In this document: positions 52,131-61,180 of the stretch, in pieces
Layout of the letters: each line of letters starts with the position of its first letter
Position numbering within the stretch: the stretch's first letter is position 1
Assembly (NCBI RefSeq): GCF_027111275.1
Contig: NZ_CP114286.1
Location: 806,001 to 870,000, forward strand
Source: Flavobacterium luteolum
GTDB taxonomy: Bacteria; Bacteroidota; Bacteroidia; Flavobacteriales; Flavobacteriaceae
DNA: 64,000 nucleotides
Direction: 5' to 3'
Position numbers and translations under genes: made by a program
The notes under the pieces: model-generated
The model's database searches: none
Told to the model about the DNA's origin: nothing
Seen by the model: the letters and a program-made list of their open reading frames with translations, nothing else

Positions 52131-52904
52131 TTAAAAAGTTATTAATTTAACGGGAATTCTGTTAGAGTAGATAACACCATCAAATAAAACATATCCATTT
52201 TCTTTAATCTCTCTTTTCACATTTTTACTAATTGTTTTATTAGTAGAAACGGAATCATTACGCAAAGAAATGGTAGCGAAATTAGGCTTTTTATTTTCTA
52301 TATTTGATATCCATTTTTGATCATTCCTATATGGCAAGTTTATAACAGAAGTGAAATATTTTGTTTCTCCAGGTTGCAAAAAATAACTTTTTAGAGAATC
52401 ATTCTCAGAACCAATATTTCTTAAGTCATATTTTTTAGGAAGTTTATTTTTAATCAAAAACTTCTTAATGATTGTATCTAGTTCTTGCAACTTAATAAAT
52501 TCATAATCATTCCCACACATATTCTCAATTTTTGTCGAACTACCATCTAGAATCTTCCCATTTTTATACATATTAAACCCTATTGAGTTGCGAATTAATT
52601 TTTTCTTTCCTATAGCCTCATTATATAAATCTCTTTCTTCTGTTCCTAAAAAATTTTCATTTAGCATTATAAAATATTTTTTATTTGAAACATTCGTAAT
52701 TTTATAATGCAAAACATTTTTCGAAAGACTGTCATAAATTTTATTAGGAAGATAATAAACTTCTAAAAAATCTTGTTTATTTACATTGTCAACACAAACA
52801 ACTTCACTATTCAGTAAGTCAATTTTTATATCACTTTTATCTTTTTTTGTAGTACATGCGAAAAAAGATAATAGAAAAAAGTATGAGCATATTTTAATAC
52901 TCAT
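52131..52904 (-). CDS. Lipoprotein, candidate immunity protein for the adjacent effector
   Basis: About 257 residues. The start MSIKICSYFFLLSFFACT gives a lipobox (LSFFAC) and mature CTTKKDKSD. The rest is an unrecognised, probably beta-rich domain. The ATG overlaps the stop of the effector gene by 4 bp (ATGA), so translation is likely coupled. A periplasmic lipoprotein coupled to a T6SS-delivered peptidase fits an immunity role. A longer frame exists, but it overlaps further with the effector and its first residues do not form a signal peptide. Confidence 0.65.
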   Translation of the reverse strand: MSIKICSYFFLLSFFACTTKKDKSDIKIDLLNSEVVCVDNVNKQDFLEVYYLPNKIYDSLSKNVLHYKITNVSNKKYFIMLNENFLGTEERDLYNEAIGKKKLIRNSIGFNMYKNGKILDGSSTKIENMCGNDYEFIKLQELDTIIKKFLIKNKLPKKYDLRNIGSENDSLKSYFLQPGETKYFTSVINLPYRNDQKWISNIENKKPNFATISLRNDSVSTNKTISKNVKREIKENGYVLFDGVIYSNRIPVKLITF

Positions 52905-53830
52905 AAAGTTATAGCATTTCCTTGTTCCCATTCTTTATGATTTTTATATTGTTTTTCATTACCTCTAGCTTTTTTATAAAATGCATTGTCACTTGTATCA
53001 GCAACATTATTTAAAATATTCTCAAGCATTCTCTTTTTGAATCCAATAGATACATGCTCCCAATTTTTATCAACTAATACCTGATATCTATATGCTCGAT
53101 CTTCTTGATAACCATCATATATTTTCTTTTTTAATCTGATTAATTCTTGTAAATGAAAATATTCATGGCCACAAACACTCATAATATCATAGCCTGTGTC
53201 AAAATTTACTCCAATATGTCCATATATAATTTTTATTTCTGCCTCCTCTTTTTTCAAATACTCAGAATTTGGACTTACACCTCCTAATTTAGTAACTGCA
53301 TATCCCGTATTAGAAGGATCATTGGTTGCGTCAGTAATAGTTTTATATTTCAATTCATTTAAGCTATAACCAGCTTCTTGATAATAATAATTGTATATTT
53401 TTTCCGCAACATTAAATCGTGTTATAGGACATAAACTTGTTATTACTGTTCCATATTTTTTTGCAGCTTCTGCGTTTACAATATTTCCTTTGCCAGTAAA
53501 AGAAACATCTTTATCATAAAACTCTTTTGGTAGAGTTCCATGAGTATAAGGAATTCTTGTAATATCCCGTCCTGTTATAAATATCATTTTTTTGCTGTTT
53601 TTTGTCGAGCCCAAGTAATTTCCTGACATATCAAAAAAATCTCCTTCGACCTGCATTTTTTCAAACAATGTTTTAGGTGGCGCATCTTCAGGCCCACCAT
53701 AGATAATTTCTCCATCGGCGGTCTCACGTATGAAACCGCCAGCATTTGTAATGATATTGCTATTGGAGTACATAATATAATTTCCTCCAGTAGTTTTGGT
53801 AATCGTACCCTTTACAAATCTTCTTCTCAT
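52901..53830 (-). CDS. Candidate T6SS effector with zinc metallopeptidase motif
   Basis: 309 residues. The first 55 (RRRFVKGTITKTTGGNYIMY, then ADGEIIYGGPEDAPPK) look like the N-terminal tags on VgrG-linked proteins in Bacteroidota, as far as I recall. The toxin part has a zinc motif HEYFH at residues 222-226 (VCGHEYFHLQE) and a possible third ligand E243 in EDRAYRYQ, 17 residues on. No signal peptide is present, as expected for T6SS cargo. It starts 3 bp after VgrG and overlaps the lipoprotein gene downstream by 4 bp. The target is unknown. Confidence 0.65.
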   Translation of the reverse strand: MRRRFVKGTITKTTGGNYIMYSNSNIITNAGGFIRETADGEIIYGGPEDAPPKTLFEKMQVEGDFFDMSGNYLGSTKNSKKMIFITGRDITRIPYTHGTLPKEFYDKDVSFTGKGNIVNAEAAKKYGTVITSLCPITRFNVAEKIYNYYYQEAGYSLNELKYKTITDATNDPSNTGYAVTKLGGVSPNSEYLKKEEAEIKIIYGHIGVNFDTGYDIMSVCGHEYFHLQELIRLKKKIYDGYQEDRAYRYQVLVDKNWEHVSIGFKKRMLENILNNVADTSDNAFYKKARGNEKQYKNHKEWEQGNAITL

Positions 53831-53833
53831 GAT

Positions 53834-55696
53834 TTAGTTGTGTGTTGTGTTTTCACCGCTATTGTTTTGAACATTACTTTTTGCGTGCTTAATAATATCT
53901 TTTTCACTATTGTTTTGAATGCCTTCTAAGCCGATTTCATTTCGTTCTTTTTCTGTGTGTGATTTCAAGTTTCCTTCTATATTTTCATCATGATCACCGC
54001 CCACATAAAACATGTTATTGCCAGTAACATTTGTATGTAACATTCCACCAACAACTGTTGACTTATCAACTCCCGCTGTTTCATAAATATTTAGTCCTGC
54101 ATTAGATGTTATATCCCTTCCAGCTTTCATAACAATATCTTCACCAGCTTCCAATTCAATATTTTTAGGAGCTTTAAACCTAATGTTTCCATCACCATGA
54201 ATCACGGCTATTGTTTCGCCTTTTTGGCTTTCAATTGTAATATCACCCGTAGCATCGTCATTAATAATTCTGTTTCCGCTTCGGCTATGCATTACTGCCT
54301 TTATATCATTATTCGGCGTACTATAACCGCTTTTTTCTTTTTTGCTGGTCATGGTTCCCATTACAATAGGCAGTTCGGCATTATTGCCCTGAAAATCTAC
54401 AAAAACGGTGTCGCCAATTTCAGGTATGATGTGAGCGCCTCTGGCATCGCCTCCGTAATTCTGTACTAAAGGAATGTAAGGCGTGGTTTGGCCTTTGGCT
54501 GCCTGCCACGGCATCTGTACCTGTACGCCGCTAAATCCATCAGGATCTGCGTTGGCGGTTACAATGGCGGTCTGGCTCTTGCAGTAAGGCACTAAATCTG
54601 GATCTGTTTCGGGAGAAAATACAGAACCGTTAAAATTTACGGCTGTAAAGTGGTTTTCGTAACCGCCACCGTCATCACAAATATGTGTAATCTGTGTTAC
54701 GCGGTAAGAGCTCTCCAATTGCATGTCGACACCCAATACACGCACTTCATTTCCTATAGTAATACCCGGAACTTCACTCGATGCTTTCACTTCTACCAAA
54801 CCGCTTAAAACAGCGCGCATTTTGTTTTTGGCATATTCTTCTGAAGATCGTCTTCCAGATCCGCCAACAGGAGTCTGATTGAGCTGTATTACGGTTTCTA
54901 TATTAAAAACCTCATTAGACCTGTTTAAAAAGTTTTGATGAAATCCGTCGGCTTCTTTTCTGTATCTTAAAGTTTCGTCGGTTTTATACTGCCCGTCATA
55001 ATTGTCATTCTCCATTATTTTAAACTGGGCAGGCAAAAGTTTGATGGTATAATCAAAATCCTGCATGTTTATTCCGAAAATTAATTTTGGCTGTCCGCCA
55101 ACGCCGCCAGGACTTCCAAAAATGGTTGTTCGCCCATTATAATATAGCCAGTGTCCGTTTCTTTTTGCCAAACGGTTCAGAAAAGAGAAATTGCTTTCGT
55201 TATACTGCACGGTATAAGGCAGATTATCCAAATAAAATGGCCTGACATCCATATCGATATCACAGCCCGATTTTACTTTGCTTACAATATCGCTCAAAGA
55301 CATATTGGTAAAAGAGTTGCATTCTGGCCCATTTTCCAACACTATTGTAGAGCTTTTCCCTTTTATCACAATAGTTTCTTCTATGTCTTTGATACGCGAT
55401 TTTTGCAGTTTGACTTCGGTCACAATACCATAAAACTGCATAATATAATCTTTAGGATCTGCGCCAATAATAAGATCTTCCAGTCCGTCTATAGGTTTTA
55501 TCTCTATGCTTATTTTTTCTCCATATAATTTCTGGGAAAAAGGCATAACGCTTTTAAATTCTTCTACCAATAAATCCTGTCTAACTTCAAATGAAAAAGT
55601 GTGGTGGTCGTGAATGGTCTGAAAAACTTCTAATTTGTTGAAATTAGTAATTCGAATTTCGCCAATTCTAATATTTGTGATCGTTTGTAATGCCAT
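53834..55696 (-). CDS. Type VI secretion system VgrG (spike) protein
   Basis: 620 residues. The N-terminal gp27-like part is followed by the gp5-type OB fold (AIVTANADPDGFSGVQVQMP, HIIPEIGDTVFVDFQG) and a C-terminal beta-helix-like needle (EAGEDIVMKAGRDITSNAG). This is the T6SS spike that carries effectors through the membrane of a target cell. It lies between the TssD gene and a candidate effector. The window holds no TssB, TssC or baseplate genes, so the sheath and baseplate must be encoded elsewhere. Confidence 0.92.
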   Translation of the reverse strand: MALQTITNIRIGEIRITNFNKLEVFQTIHDHHTFSFEVRQDLLVEEFKSVMPFSQKLYGEKISIEIKPIDGLEDLIIGADPKDYIMQFYGIVTEVKLQKSRIKDIEETIVIKGKSSTIVLENGPECNSFTNMSLSDIVSKVKSGCDIDMDVRPFYLDNLPYTVQYNESNFSFLNRLAKRNGHWLYYNGRTTIFGSPGGVGGQPKLIFGINMQDFDYTIKLLPAQFKIMENDNYDGQYKTDETLRYRKEADGFHQNFLNRSNEVFNIETVIQLNQTPVGGSGRRSSEEYAKNKMRAVLSGLVEVKASSEVPGITIGNEVRVLGVDMQLESSYRVTQITHICDDGGGYENHFTAVNFNGSVFSPETDPDLVPYCKSQTAIVTANADPDGFSGVQVQMPWQAAKGQTTPYIPLVQNYGGDARGAHIIPEIGDTVFVDFQGNNAELPIVMGTMTSKKEKSGYSTPNNDIKAVMHSRSGNRIINDDATGDITIESQKGETIAVIHGDGNIRFKAPKNIELEAGEDIVMKAGRDITSNAGLNIYETAGVDKSTVVGGMLHTNVTGNNMFYVGGDHDENIEGNLKSHTEKERNEIGLEGIQNNSEKDIIKHAKSNVQNNSGENTTHN

Positions 55697-55718
55697 ATTA
55701 ATTAGTCATTTAGAAGGT

Positions 55719-56111
55719 CTATGAATTTTTCCAGTTATTTTCAAAAAGTGTGTTTCCGATTTTTACTTCATTTGATGAAATTAAAATCTCGGTGACCATA
55801 GGAACAGATCCTTCATTTCTAAAACTTTTATGAAACGATATGCAATAGCCTTTTTTGAAGGTTACATTTTTCATGGTGCTCATGGCGTCTCTACGATAAA
55901 AAATGATTTTTCCGTCTTTTACACTCGTTTGGGATACCATCCACTCTGAAAACAAATCAGTCTGTGTCGTTTCTACAACCAGTTTTATCTGTCCGCCTTT
56001 TGTCTTGTTGGCAGGTTTTCCGTTGTTATCGACATTTTGGCTAAAGTGAACATCGAATTCTAAAACATTAAACACTTCATTGTCTAATTCTAATTTTGCT
56101 AAAAAACTCAT
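55719..56111 (-). CDS. Type VI secretion tube protein TssD (Hcp)
   Basis: 130 residues of the Bacteroidota TssD type: MSFLAKLELDNEVFNVLEF, FSQNVDNNGKPANKTKGG, IFYRRDAMSTMKNVTF and a short C-terminus. Hexamers of this protein stack to form the tube that is propelled out with the VgrG tip. It lies 22 bp upstream of VgrG and is the first gene of the cargo cluster, with a 324-bp A/T-rich stretch before it that should hold the promoter. Confidence 0.9.
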   Translation of the reverse strand: MSFLAKLELDNEVFNVLEFDVHFSQNVDNNGKPANKTKGGQIKLVVETTQTDLFSEWMVSQTSVKDGKIIFYRRDAMSTMKNVTFKKGYCISFHKSFRNEGSVPMVTEILISSNEVKIGNTLFENNWKNS

Positions 56112-56435
56112 ATTTAAAGGGTATTGATTATTTTACAGGTTTGTGTAGATTTTATAACCTTAATCAATAAATGAGAAGTGGTATTTAAGTAAATAAAATA
56201 TTACATAATTTATATTGTAAATATAATAAATAGTTTAAAATAAGTAAGAAAAATATTAACAATAAAAAAGAAAAACAAAAACATAAAAAAAAACCTGAAA
56301 ACTAATTGTAGTTCCCAAGGTTTAAGGTTCCTTTTTTCAGAACAGTGAATTGCCAATACAAAATGTTTTTTTACAAAAAAGCCTTTCAGAATTTTACTTC
56401 CGAAAGGCTTTCCCTCTACAAATTAATTGGCAATA
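56112..56435. other. Promoter region of tssD and terminator of the efflux operon
   Basis: Very A/T-rich, with no open frame. The right part (56373-56435) carries the terminator of the efflux operon and belongs to the 86-bp segment duplicated at 49890. No TAnnTTTG box with good spacing was found for tssD. Confidence 0.4.
56376..56415 (-). terminator. Terminator of the RND efflux operon
   Basis: Stem AAAGCCTTTC / GAAAGGCTTT with a loop of 13 to 17 bases. On the minus strand it is followed by six T residues. Confidence 0.75.
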
Positions 56436-57887
56436 TTATTTCCATCCGCCGCCCAAGTCTCTATAAACATGAACTGCAGCATTTAATTGTTCTTTTTTAG
56501 TATCGATTAATTCTAGTTTTGCTTCTAATGCATCTCTCTGCGTCATCAAAACTTCAAAATAATCCACTCTTGCCGATTTAAACAAATCGTTAGAAACGTC
56601 AATCGAAGTATTTAAAGCGTCAACTTGTTTCGATTTAAGATCGTAACCTTTTTGAAGATTCTCGATCTTAGACATTTGGTTTGACACTTCTAAATAAGCA
56701 TTTAAAACTGTACGATCGTAATTGTATAATGCCTGAATCTGTCTTGCGTTGGCACTTGCAAACTCCGCTTTGATTGCATTTCTGTTAATCAAAGGCGCTA
56801 CAAGATCTCCTGCCAATGAATATAAAAGCGATTCTGGCATGGTAAACAAATAAGAAGGTTTAAAAGCATTTACTCCAATTGCTGCAGTAATATCCAAAGA
56901 AGGGTAAAACTCAGCACGGGCAACTTTTACATCTAGTTTTGCTGCAACCAACTCTAATTCTGCTTGTTTAACATCAGGACGATTCTGTAAAAGTTGAGAT
57001 GGAATTCCTGAACTTACTTGTGCTGGCAATAAACTCAAGAAGTTAGTACTGCTTGTTCTTTTGATTTCCTGCGGATATCTTCCTAGCAAAAAGTTGATTT
57101 TGTTTTCGTTTTCTTTTATCTGCTGTAAAATATCAAATTCTAAACTTTGTGAAGTTAAAACCTCTGCTTCAAATTTCTTAACTCCCAATTCTGTTGCTCG
57201 AGCCGCTTGCTTTTGAACTTTTACAATTTCTAAAGCATTAGTTTGCAATTTGATAGTCTGTTTTACAATATCCAATTGATTGTCTAAAGCCAATAATTCA
57301 TAATAAGAATCAGCAACTTCGGCGATGAGGTTTGTAATTACAAAGTTTTTCCCTTCTACTGTAGCTAAATATCTGTTTAAAGCTGCTTTTTTAGAATTGC
57401 GCAATTTTTTCCAGATATCTACTTCCCAATTGGCGTAAGCAGCAATCGTGAAATCTCCTAACGGATCTGGTGTCTCAACACCCGGTTTAATCTCAGTTGT
57501 AGCATCACCCGCACCCTGGCTAGTATATCTACCTACTTTTTCTACTCCCGCTCCAGCACGTAAACCTGCTGTTGGCAATAAAAGACCTTTTTTTACACGA
57601 ATATCATTCTTTGCAATTTCAATTTCCTGCAAAGTGATATTTAATTCTTGATTGTTTTTAAGAGCAGCATCTATTAAATCGACTAAATTTTGATCTTTAA
57701 AATAATCTTTCCAGTTTAATGCTGCTGTATTATTGTTTGCATCTTGCGTTTGAGCAGTTGCACCAAACGATTCAGGAACTGGAGTACTTGTAGTTACTGC
57801 TGCCTCAGGTGCAGGGGTTTTACACCCTGCAACTGCTAAACAAACAGCTAACGCAATACTATATTGATATGATTTAACTTTATACAT
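56436..57887 (-). CDS. RND efflux outer-membrane channel (OprM/NodT family lipoprotein)
   Basis: About 483 residues. The lipobox AVCLAVAGC gives mature start CKTPAPEAAV, and two long OEP helical repeats follow (for example IDAALKNNQELNITLQE). The end is VYRDLGGGWK. This is the channel of an acriflavine-type pump. It starts by overlapping the AcrB-type stop by 8 bp, so translation is coupled. The ATG at 57887 is chosen over one 12 bp further upstream because the signal peptide begins here. A fragment of its 3' end is duplicated at 49890. Confidence 0.9.
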   Translation of the reverse strand: MYKVKSYQYSIALAVCLAVAGCKTPAPEAAVTTSTPVPESFGATAQTQDANNNTAALNWKDYFKDQNLVDLIDAALKNNQELNITLQEIEIAKNDIRVKKGLLLPTAGLRAGAGVEKVGRYTSQGAGDATTEIKPGVETPDPLGDFTIAAYANWEVDIWKKLRNSKKAALNRYLATVEGKNFVITNLIAEVADSYYELLALDNQLDIVKQTIKLQTNALEIVKVQKQAARATELGVKKFEAEVLTSQSLEFDILQQIKENENKINFLLGRYPQEIKRTSSTNFLSLLPAQVSSGIPSQLLQNRPDVKQAELELVAAKLDVKVARAEFYPSLDITAAIGVNAFKPSYLFTMPESLLYSLAGDLVAPLINRNAIKAEFASANARQIQALYNYDRTVLNAYLEVSNQMSKIENLQKGYDLKSKQVDALNTSIDVSNDLFKSARVDYFEVLMTQRDALEAKLELIDTKKEQLNAAVHVYRDLGGGWK

Positions 57888-60800
57888 GATTGTTATCAAT
57901 TTCTTCTGTTAATGGATTTTCTAATTCATGTTTTACCAATTTGTATTTTTCAGCAATTTTGGCAAAAATGAAATACAAGCCTGGAATTACAAATACACCA
58001 CAAATGGTTCCGATAAGCATACCTCCCGCGGCTGCAGTACCAATTGTTCGGTTACCAATTTTACCTGGGCCCGTTGCAAATGCAAGTGGCAATAAACCTG
58101 CAATAAAGGCAAATGAGGTCATCAAAATTGGACGGAACCTTGCTTTTGCTCCTTCCATTGCTGACTGTAAAACTGATAATCCTGCAGCATGCCTTTGTAT
58201 GGCAAACTCTACAATCAGTACGGCATTTTTACCCAATAAACCAATCAACATTACCATGGCAACCTGAGCATAAATGTTGTTTTCTAATCCTGTTAATTTC
58301 AATAAAAGGAAAGCTCCAAAAATACCTGCTGGCAACGAAAGAATTACTGATAATGGCAGAATGAAACTTTCATATTGTGCCGCTAATACCAAGTAAACGA
58401 ATCCTAAACAGATCAGGAATACCCAAATTGCTTGATTACCTTGAGCCACCTCATCGGCAGAAATACCTGCCCAGTCAATATCATATCCTCTTGGCAATTT
58501 TTCAGCAGCTACTCTCTGAATTACTTTAATCGCTGTACCAGAACTATAACCAGCAGCTGGAGAACCACTAATTTGTGTTGAGGTATACATGTTATGACGT
58601 GTAATTTCTGAAAGTCCGTACACTTTTTCTAATTTCATAAAAGCAGAAAAAGGAACCATTTCATCACGATCGTTTTTCACATATAATTTCAAGATATCAT
58701 CTGGCTGTGCACGATATTCTGGTGAAGCCTGAACAATAACTTTATAGTTGATACCGAATTTAATAAAACTGATTTCGTAGTTACTTCCCACAAGAGTTGA
58801 CAAAGTATTCATCGCATTTTCGATAGAAACCCCTTTTTGCTGCGCCAAGTCATTATCAACTTTCATCATGTATTGAGGGAAACTAGAGCTATAGAAACTA
58901 AATACGTTTGATAATTCTGGCTGTTTGTTCAATTCGGCAACAAAGTCATTGTTTACCTGCTCCATTCTCTTATAATCTACAGAACCAGTTTTATCTAGCA
59001 AACGAAGCTCAAATCCTCCAGCAGCACCATATCCTGGTACAGCAGGTGGTTGGAAAAACTCGATATTAGCTCCTGTAATATCTTTACATTTTTCTTCCAT
59101 TTCATGCATAATCTCCACAACAGATTCTTTTCTGTCACTCCAGTCTTTCAAGTTAACCAAACACGTTCCTGAGTTGGCTCCTGTACCTTCAGACAGAATC
59201 TCATAACCCGCTAATGAAGAAACCGATTTTACTCCGTCAATATCTTCTGCGATTTTTTGAACTCTCTCAGCAATATTATTCGTTCTCTCTAAAGATGAAC
59301 CTGGAGGTGTCTGAATTACCGCATAAAACATTCCCTGATCCTCATTCGGAATAAATCCTGAAGGAACCGAACTGCTTATTAAAAATGTTCCAATACAAAA
59401 AACTACAAGCGCTAAAATAGTAACCACTCTTCTGTCAACAATTTTACCTAATAAATGCTGGTATTTTCCTTGTGCTAAATTGAATTTTTCGTTGAAAGCA
59501 TCAATAAATCTATTTGCAGGAGTTGGTTTTTTAGGCTGCCCGTGATTGTTTTTTAACATCATCGCACAAAGCGCTGGCGTCAATGTCAAAGCCACGATAC
59601 CAGAAAGAATAATCGCCGTTGCCATAGTTACAGAGAACTGTCTGTAGAAAACTCCAACAGGACCAGACATAAACGCAACCGGAATAAATACCGCCGCCAT
59701 TAAGAATGTAATTGCGATAATTGCACCTGCAATTTCATGCATGGCTTGTTTAGTCGCTTTAAATGGGGAGAGATGTTCTTCTTCCATCTTGGCGTGAACG
59801 GCCTCGATAACTACAATCGCATCATCGACGACGACTCCAATTGCTAATACTAAAGCAAATAACGTAATCAAGTTCAATGATATATCAAAGAATGTCATGA
59901 ACACAAAAGTTCCTACCAACGATACAGGTACCGCAATTGCCGGAATAACCGTAGATCGCCAGTCTCCTAAGAAAAGGAAAACTACTAAACCTACCAGAAT
60001 AAAGGCTTCAACCAAAGTGTGGATTACTTTTTCGATAGAAGCATCTAGGAATTTAGAAACGTCATACGAAATCTCATAATCCATTCCTTTTGGAAATCTT
60101 TGTTTGATTTTTTCCAATTTAGCTTTAACCTCTTCAATAACCTGATTCGCGTTACTTCCAAATGATTGTTTCAATACGATTGCTGCAGATGGTCTTCCAT
60201 TCAAATTAGAATAGATATCATACATCGAGCTTCCAAATTCCACTTTAGCAACATCTTTCAATCTCAAAAGCTCACCATTCGGATTTGCTTTTACTACAAT
60301 GTTCTCGTACTGTTCTTTTGTTGTAAAACGTCCAGAATATTTCAATACATATTCAAATGCTTGAGAACGTTTACCAGAACTTTCTCCCGTTTTACCAGGA
60401 GAAGCCTCCAAACTTTGACTTGATAATGCCTCCATTACCTCATCAGCAGAAATTTTATAAGCCAGCATACGGTCTGGTTTCAGCCAGATACGCATTGCAT
60501 ATTCACGTGTTCCTAAGATATCTCCAGAACCAATACCATTAACCCTTTTCAATTCAGAAAGTACGTTGATATCAGCATAGTTATACAAGAACTTCATGTC
60601 GGTATTTTTGTCTGTACTGTAAAGGTTCACGTACATCAACATACTTGGCACTTCTCGGGTAATTTTGATACCTTCACGAATTACCAAAGGAGGAAGTTTA
60701 TTAGTAACAGAAGCCACACGGTTCTGAACGTTAATAGCCGCTTGATTAGGATCTGTACCTAAATTAAACACTACTTTAATTGTAGCTTCCCCGTCATTTC

Positions 60801-61047
60801 CAGCATCAGAAGCCATATATTTCATTCCTGGAACACCATTTAAGGCTCTTTCCAAAGGAATAACCACCGCCTTAACCATAAGCTCACCGTTAGATCCAGG
60901 ATAATCTGCGGTAACATTCACCATTGGAGGTGAAATGGTAGGGAATTGTGTAATTGGTAAATTTAAAACCGACAACACCCCTAAAAAGACAATAATCAAC
61001 GATATTACTATCGAAAGAACAGGTCTTTGAATAAATTTATTAAACAT
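57880..61047 (-). CDS. RND (AcrB/MexB-type) multidrug efflux permease
   Basis: 1055 residues with twelve predicted helices and two large periplasmic loops in the HAE1 arrangement. Typical motifs are FIQRPVLSIVISLIIVFLG at the start, GVVVDDAIVVIEAVHA with the proton-relay aspartates in helix 4, FIPVAFMSG and QAPG-like PPGSSLERTNN in the loop. It exports drugs or other amphiphiles using the proton gradient, with the neighbouring AcrA- and OprM-type proteins. It starts 133 bp after the AcrA-type gene and overlaps the channel gene by 8 bp. Confidence 0.94.
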   Translation of the reverse strand: MFNKFIQRPVLSIVISLIIVFLGVLSVLNLPITQFPTISPPMVNVTADYPGSNGELMVKAVVIPLERALNGVPGMKYMASDAGNDGEATIKVVFNLGTDPNQAAINVQNRVASVTNKLPPLVIREGIKITREVPSMLMYVNLYSTDKNTDMKFLYNYADINVLSELKRVNGIGSGDILGTREYAMRIWLKPDRMLAYKISADEVMEALSSQSLEASPGKTGESSGKRSQAFEYVLKYSGRFTTKEQYENIVVKANPNGELLRLKDVAKVEFGSSMYDIYSNLNGRPSAAIVLKQSFGSNANQVIEEVKAKLEKIKQRFPKGMDYEISYDVSKFLDASIEKVIHTLVEAFILVGLVVFLFLGDWRSTVIPAIAVPVSLVGTFVFMTFFDISLNLITLFALVLAIGVVVDDAIVVIEAVHAKMEEEHLSPFKATKQAMHEIAGAIIAITFLMAAVFIPVAFMSGPVGVFYRQFSVTMATAIILSGIVALTLTPALCAMMLKNNHGQPKKPTPANRFIDAFNEKFNLAQGKYQHLLGKIVDRRVVTILALVVFCIGTFLISSSVPSGFIPNEDQGMFYAVIQTPPGSSLERTNNIAERVQKIAEDIDGVKSVSSLAGYEILSEGTGANSGTCLVNLKDWSDRKESVVEIMHEMEEKCKDITGANIEFFQPPAVPGYGAAGGFELRLLDKTGSVDYKRMEQVNNDFVAELNKQPELSNVFSFYSSSFPQYMMKVDNDLAQQKGVSIENAMNTLSTLVGSNYEISFIKFGINYKVIVQASPEYRAQPDDILKLYVKNDRDEMVPFSAFMKLEKVYGLSEITRHNMYTSTQISGSPAAGYSSGTAIKVIQRVAAEKLPRGYDIDWAGISADEVAQGNQAIWVFLICLGFVYLVLAAQYESFILPLSVILSLPAGIFGAFLLLKLTGLENNIYAQVAMVMLIGLLGKNAVLIVEFAIQRHAAGLSVLQSAMEGAKARFRPILMTSFAFIAGLLPLAFATGPGKIGNRTIGTAAAGGMLIGTICGVFVIPGLYFIFAKIAEKYKLVKHELENPLTEEIDNNHV

Positions 61048-61141
61048 TTTTATATTTTTTAAATGATTAAACTTATTGAAGTTTAAAATGTTTTAAGTTT
61101 CAGTTTTCAAGTTTTGGGTTCAGTACGTAACTTGAAACCTG

Positions 61142-61159
61142 TCCCGATAACTATCGGGA
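61142..61159. repeat. Near-palindrome TCCCGATAACTATCGGGA
   Basis: Second copy of the 18-bp palindrome at 44993-45010, in the gap between the AcrA- and AcrB-type genes. Imperfect GTTTCAAGTT-like repeats lie just upstream. Confidence 0.5.
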
Positions 61160-61180
61160 TGAAACTATTAAAACAAAAAA

